Assembly: GCF_002797415.1 (NCBI RefSeq)
Contig: NZ_KZ454944.1
Location: 3,304,665 to 3,368,664, forward strand
Length of the DNA: 64,000 bases
Direction: 5' to 3'
DNA from: Bacillus alkalisoli
Lineage (GTDB): Bacteria > Bacillota > Bacilli > Bacillales > Bacillaceae_I
The position numbers and the translations under genes are program-made. Shown here in pieces: positions 61,573-64,000 of this stretch (position 1 is the first letter of the stretch; each line of letters starts with the position of its first letter). The notes below the pieces were generated by a model. It worked only from the letters and a program-made list of their open reading frames with translations, searched no databases and had not been told where the DNA came from.

Positions 61573-62079
61573 ACCTGTTGGTGTTTTTATTTTTTCCATC
61601 ATAGTGGAGAAGTAGCTTTTTACTGTTTGAACTGTTTTGTTTTGGTGTGTGCCATTTTCAAGAGCATGATCACCTGTAACATAAATGCAGTCATCTAATA
61701 GTTCCGGAGAGTATAGTCTCTTTCCGTTCGCTATACTTCGAATGGAATTTGCCAACTCATCGCTAGGAGTATCTTTCAGCAAGTACCCTTTTACATTGAG
61801 CTCTAGAGCCCTTCTGAAATATCCGTCTCTAGCAAAAGTGGTCAAAATAACTACATGACATCGATGAGCTTTAAGTTCTTCCGCCGCATCAAGACCAGAT
61901 TTTATTGGCATTTCCACATCCATAATACATATATCAGGGTCTAACTGATGAACAAGGTCAATGGCTTCTTCCCCATTACTCGCTTGCCCAACCACTTCCA
62001 TATCGTCTTCTAAATTAAGTAAGGCACCAATGGCTCCTAGCAACATTTTCTGATCTTCGGCAATGACAATTCTCATCAT
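61570..62079 (-). pseudogene. desR: Truncated DesR response regulator
   Basis: A 169-residue protein with an intact NarL-type receiver (IVIAEDQKMLLGAIGALLNLEDD, Asp54 in ICIMDVEMP, LTTFARDGYFRRAL) very like DesR. The C-terminal HTH is missing most of its helices: CIYVTGDHALENG jumps to NKTVQTVKSYFSTMMEKIKTPTG and stops, so ~30 internal residues and ~15 C-terminal residues are lost. No desK gene lies next to it. Without the HTH it should not bind DNA. Confidence 0.85.
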
Positions 62080-62123
62080 TTATGTTCTCTCCCTATCAGA
62101 CGACTCTCTACTCTTTATAAAGT

Positions 62124-62152
62124 AAAGACTTTCCTTCATCAGGAAAGTCTTT
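62124..62152 (-). terminator. des terminator
   Basis: AAAGACTTTCCT / AGGAAAGTCTTT (12 bp) with a 5-nt loop, directly after the des stop. Confidence 0.9.
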
Positions 62153-62156
62153 GTAG

Positions 62157-63197
62157 TTACTGTTGAGCTCCTGTTTTAGTTTGAACGGAATTGCTCTCTT
62201 TTAACAAATGCTTTACATCTCTAAATGTAACAAATGTCTTAGCCTCTTCGTCCCATAAGCGGAAACGCAGTGACTTTAAACTTGTCATAAGTGTAATCGT
62301 TGGAACATTGTTTAATGGAGGCGTATTTTTGTGTGCCTCTTCTAATTTATAGTTTGGTACTCTTGGACTTAAATGGTGAACATGGTGATAACCAATATTA
62401 CCTGTTAAGAATTGTAATAGTTTAGGTAGTCTGTAGAATGAGCTACCTTCTACAGCTGCTTTCACATACTCCCACTCTTTATCTTCTTCAAAATAAGAAT
62501 CTTCAAAAGTATGTTGTACGTAGAACAACCAAACTCCTATAGAACCTGAAATCATAAAAATAGTTCCTTGTACGATTAAAAAAGCCTGCCATCCAATTGC
62601 CAAGCATAGTAATACAACAGCTGTGACAATTAAAATATTTGTTAAATAAAGATTATTTTTTTCTTTTCTTCTTGCACCTTTACGGTTAAATCTATTTTTA
62701 AAAAGGAACACATAAATTGGACCTAAAATAAACATAACGAAAGGGCTGCGGTATAGACGGTACGCAATACGCGTTTTTAATGGTGCAGCAATATACTCTT
62801 CCACTGTTAGTGTCCAAATATCACCAACACCACGTTTATCTAAGTTACCACTTGTTGCGTGATGCACTGAATGCTCATATCCCCATTGGTCGAACGGGAA
62901 TAATGTTAATACCCCAGTAAACGTTCCAACTGCTCTATTTAATTTACGATTTTTGAAAAAAGAATGATGTGTACAGTCATGGAAAATGATGAATGTTCTT
63001 GTCATAAATCCAGCTGCTAATACAGCAGGAACCAGCGCTAACCAGTAAGATACGGATAGACTTAAATACGTCAGATACCATAATAGGAAAAAAGGAACTA
63101 ATGTGTTTACCAATTGCCATATACTTTGCATTGTTTGAGACTGCTCAAATGGTGCCACCTGTTTTTTAAGGTTTTTCGTGTTTTGTTGAATACTCAT
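62157..63197 (-). CDS. des: Acyl-lipid desaturase (Des, delta-5-type)
   Basis: A 346-residue integral membrane desaturase with the three His boxes HDCTHH, HSVHH and HHVHH that bind the di-iron centre, and four or more membrane helices. It introduces double bonds into membrane lipids at low temperature. ATG 63197 has AAGGAAGTG upstream. Regulation by DesR is suggested by the ATGACA-TT-TGTCAT box upstream, although DesR itself is broken here. Confidence 0.93.
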   Translation of the reverse strand: MSIQQNTKNLKKQVAPFEQSQTMQSIWQLVNTLVPFFLLWYLTYLSLSVSYWLALVPAVLAAGFMTRTFIIFHDCTHHSFFKNRKLNRAVGTFTGVLTLFPFDQWGYEHSVHHATSGNLDKRGVGDIWTLTVEEYIAAPLKTRIAYRLYRSPFVMFILGPIYVFLFKNRFNRKGARRKEKNNLYLTNILIVTAVVLLCLAIGWQAFLIVQGTIFMISGSIGVWLFYVQHTFEDSYFEEDKEWEYVKAAVEGSSFYRLPKLLQFLTGNIGYHHVHHLSPRVPNYKLEEAHKNTPPLNNVPTITLMTSLKSLRFRLWDEEAKTFVTFRDVKHLLKESNSVQTKTGAQQ

Positions 63198-63237
63198 AAA
63201 TCACATTCACTTCCTTGTGTTTTTGTTGTTATTCATA

Positions 63238-63302
63238 AGTATACCCAAACAAAAAATTCTTGTTAGTACCAGGTGTCATGTGCAGAGTATGACATTTGTC
63301 AT
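63238..63302 (-). promoter_or_regulatory. des promoter and DesR-like box
   Basis: ATGACATTTGTCAT (63289-63302) has 6-bp perfect arms; further GTCATG half-sites lie next to it at 63275. A TATACT -10 box lies at 63238-63243. DesR of B. subtilis binds a similar palindrome, so the site seems retained although the regulator is degraded. Confidence 0.55.
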
Positions 63303-63379
63303 GTTGGTACGGAAAAACCGCTTTATATCAAAGAAAAAATTTTTTAAAAAAATATTTTTATTTTCCTGAATGAAATAGA

Positions 63380-63405
63380 AAGAGGAACAGTCTCCTGTTC
63401 CTCTT
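63380..63405 (-). terminator. Terminator of the Gfo/Idh/MocA gene
   Basis: AAGAGGAACAG / CTGTTCCTCTT with a 4-nt loop, followed by TCTATTT on the minus strand. Confidence 0.85.
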
Positions 63406-63410
63406 GCATT

Positions 63411-64000
63411 CTATTCCAATATTATTGTTCTTTTTTCTTCATGTGACACTTTTATTGCATCAAGTATCATTTGCACTTGATGACCATCTTCTAATGTTGG
63501 TAGATGTGGGTGTATTTCGTTTTCTGCTAACGCCTTATACAATGAATCGATAGAGCGATACAACGCATTATAGTAACCCGCTGCTACTTGGTTCATCCCA
63601 TTTGGAATGTCTAAGGCTGACTCTAGCTCCACTTCTTCAAGCAGTTCGTTACCTAATCCAAGCTGCACTTTGCTATCTTCTTGCATTTTTAGAGTTCCTT
63701 CTGTTCCGTAAACTTCTAGTTGCCATCCTTCTGCGTGGCGAACTGCGATGGAACAACCTACAGAGAAAGTTCCCCCGCCAACAAAATCTCCAATCGCTTG
63801 AAACGCATCGTCTGCAGTACGTACTTCTTTTTCACCGTTTTCATCTATATATTCAGGTACGTGAGTTGTTAACTGGCCAGATAAAGAATTGATCTTCGCA
63901 TTCGTCCACCAAAGAAGGGAATCAAACAAGTGAGAACCAACTGCCCCAAGCATCCCTCCAGCTTGATCTTTTTGACTTAACCAGCCACGCTTATTTGTTG
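63411..64000 (-). CDS. Gfo/Idh/MocA oxidoreductase, C-terminal part
   Basis: About 196 codons are visible; the N-terminal Rossmann half lies beyond the right edge. The stretch KRGWLSQKDQAGGMLGAVGSHLFDSLLW, then EGTLKMQED, and DGHQVQMILDAIKVSHEEKRTIIL, match the C-terminal substrate-binding fold of this sugar-dehydrogenase superfamily (GGGxxxxxGxHxxD motif). The ATG at 63953 is internal. Substrate unknown. Confidence 0.88.
   Translation of the reverse strand, partial: TNKRGWLSQKDQAGGMLGAVGSHLFDSLLWWTNAKINSLSGQLTTHVPEYIDENGEKEVRTADDAFQAIGDFVGGGTFSVGCSIAVRHAEGWQLEVYGTEGTLKMQEDSKVQLGLGNELLEEVELESALDIPNGMNQVAAGYYNALYRSIDSLYKALAENEIHPHLPTLEDGHQVQMILDAIKVSHEEKRTIILE

Overview
The window looks like a chromosomal segment of a low-GC, spore-forming member of the Bacillaceae. 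The evidence is AT-rich DNA, strong AGGAGG-type ribosome binding sites, frequent TTG and GTG starts, and Bacillus-type families: YwbE, YuzF/DUF2642, DUF3243, a KGG stress protein, a GerMN domain, an RsbR paralogue, Des, BceRS-BceAB and PadR-HAAS pairs. The genus cannot be fixed from the sequence alone. No rRNA, tRNA, CRISPR array or prophage was seen.

Layout. 1-8.3 kb is amino-acid catabolism: a truncated FAD amine oxidase, an amidase, kbl-tdh (threonine to glycine), a convergent threonine aldolase, and an ArsR regulator with an aldehyde dehydrogenase between matching palindromes. 8.4-17.4 kb is an accessory stretch: a phosphatase, a 52-bp repeat array, a PadR/HAAS membrane cluster, a complete IS1595-type element carrying a lipoprotein passenger, a decayed VOC gene, a rhodanese, an azoreductase and gene remnants. 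17.6-21.9 kb is one operon for extracytoplasmic thiol-disulfide chemistry: an Lgt-like protein, CcdA (apparently with an AUU start), a ResA-like protein, a two-component system, and a thioredoxin/GerMN fusion. 22-26 kb holds small genes, a ZIP transporter, and a DoxX gene behind a textbook Fnr/CRP-type site.

26-35 kb is an oligosaccharide (maltose/isomaltose type) locus: a LacI regulator, a binding protein, two permeases and two GH13 oligo-1,6-glucosidases. Perfect LacI palindromes control it, and a 36-copy 21-bp tandem array lies inside it. 35-41 kb holds an M42 peptidase, an RsbR protein and a three-gene heme-dependent amine N-demethylase (Dmm-like) operon. 41-50 kb is mixed, with a nitroreductase, a DinB protein, YdeI, a glutaminyl-tRNA synthetase (unusual in Bacillus) and LysM and YuzF proteins. 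50-61 kb is a peptide-antibiotic response block (PadR-DUF2812, BceAB, BceRS) followed by a YhgE-like/MMPL pair with a divergent TetR. 61-64 kb holds des with a broken desR and no desK, then a truncated Gfo/Idh/MocA dehydrogenase.

The most striking feature is the density of dispersed intergenic repeats. A 52-bp-period repeat family occurs at four loci. Palindromes with a GTGCCWGGCAC core occur at several loci and have locus-specific complementary arms. There are two larger inverted-repeat elements with different but self-complementary arms, and a recurring CTGGGACAAAA motif stands at the head of repeat clusters.
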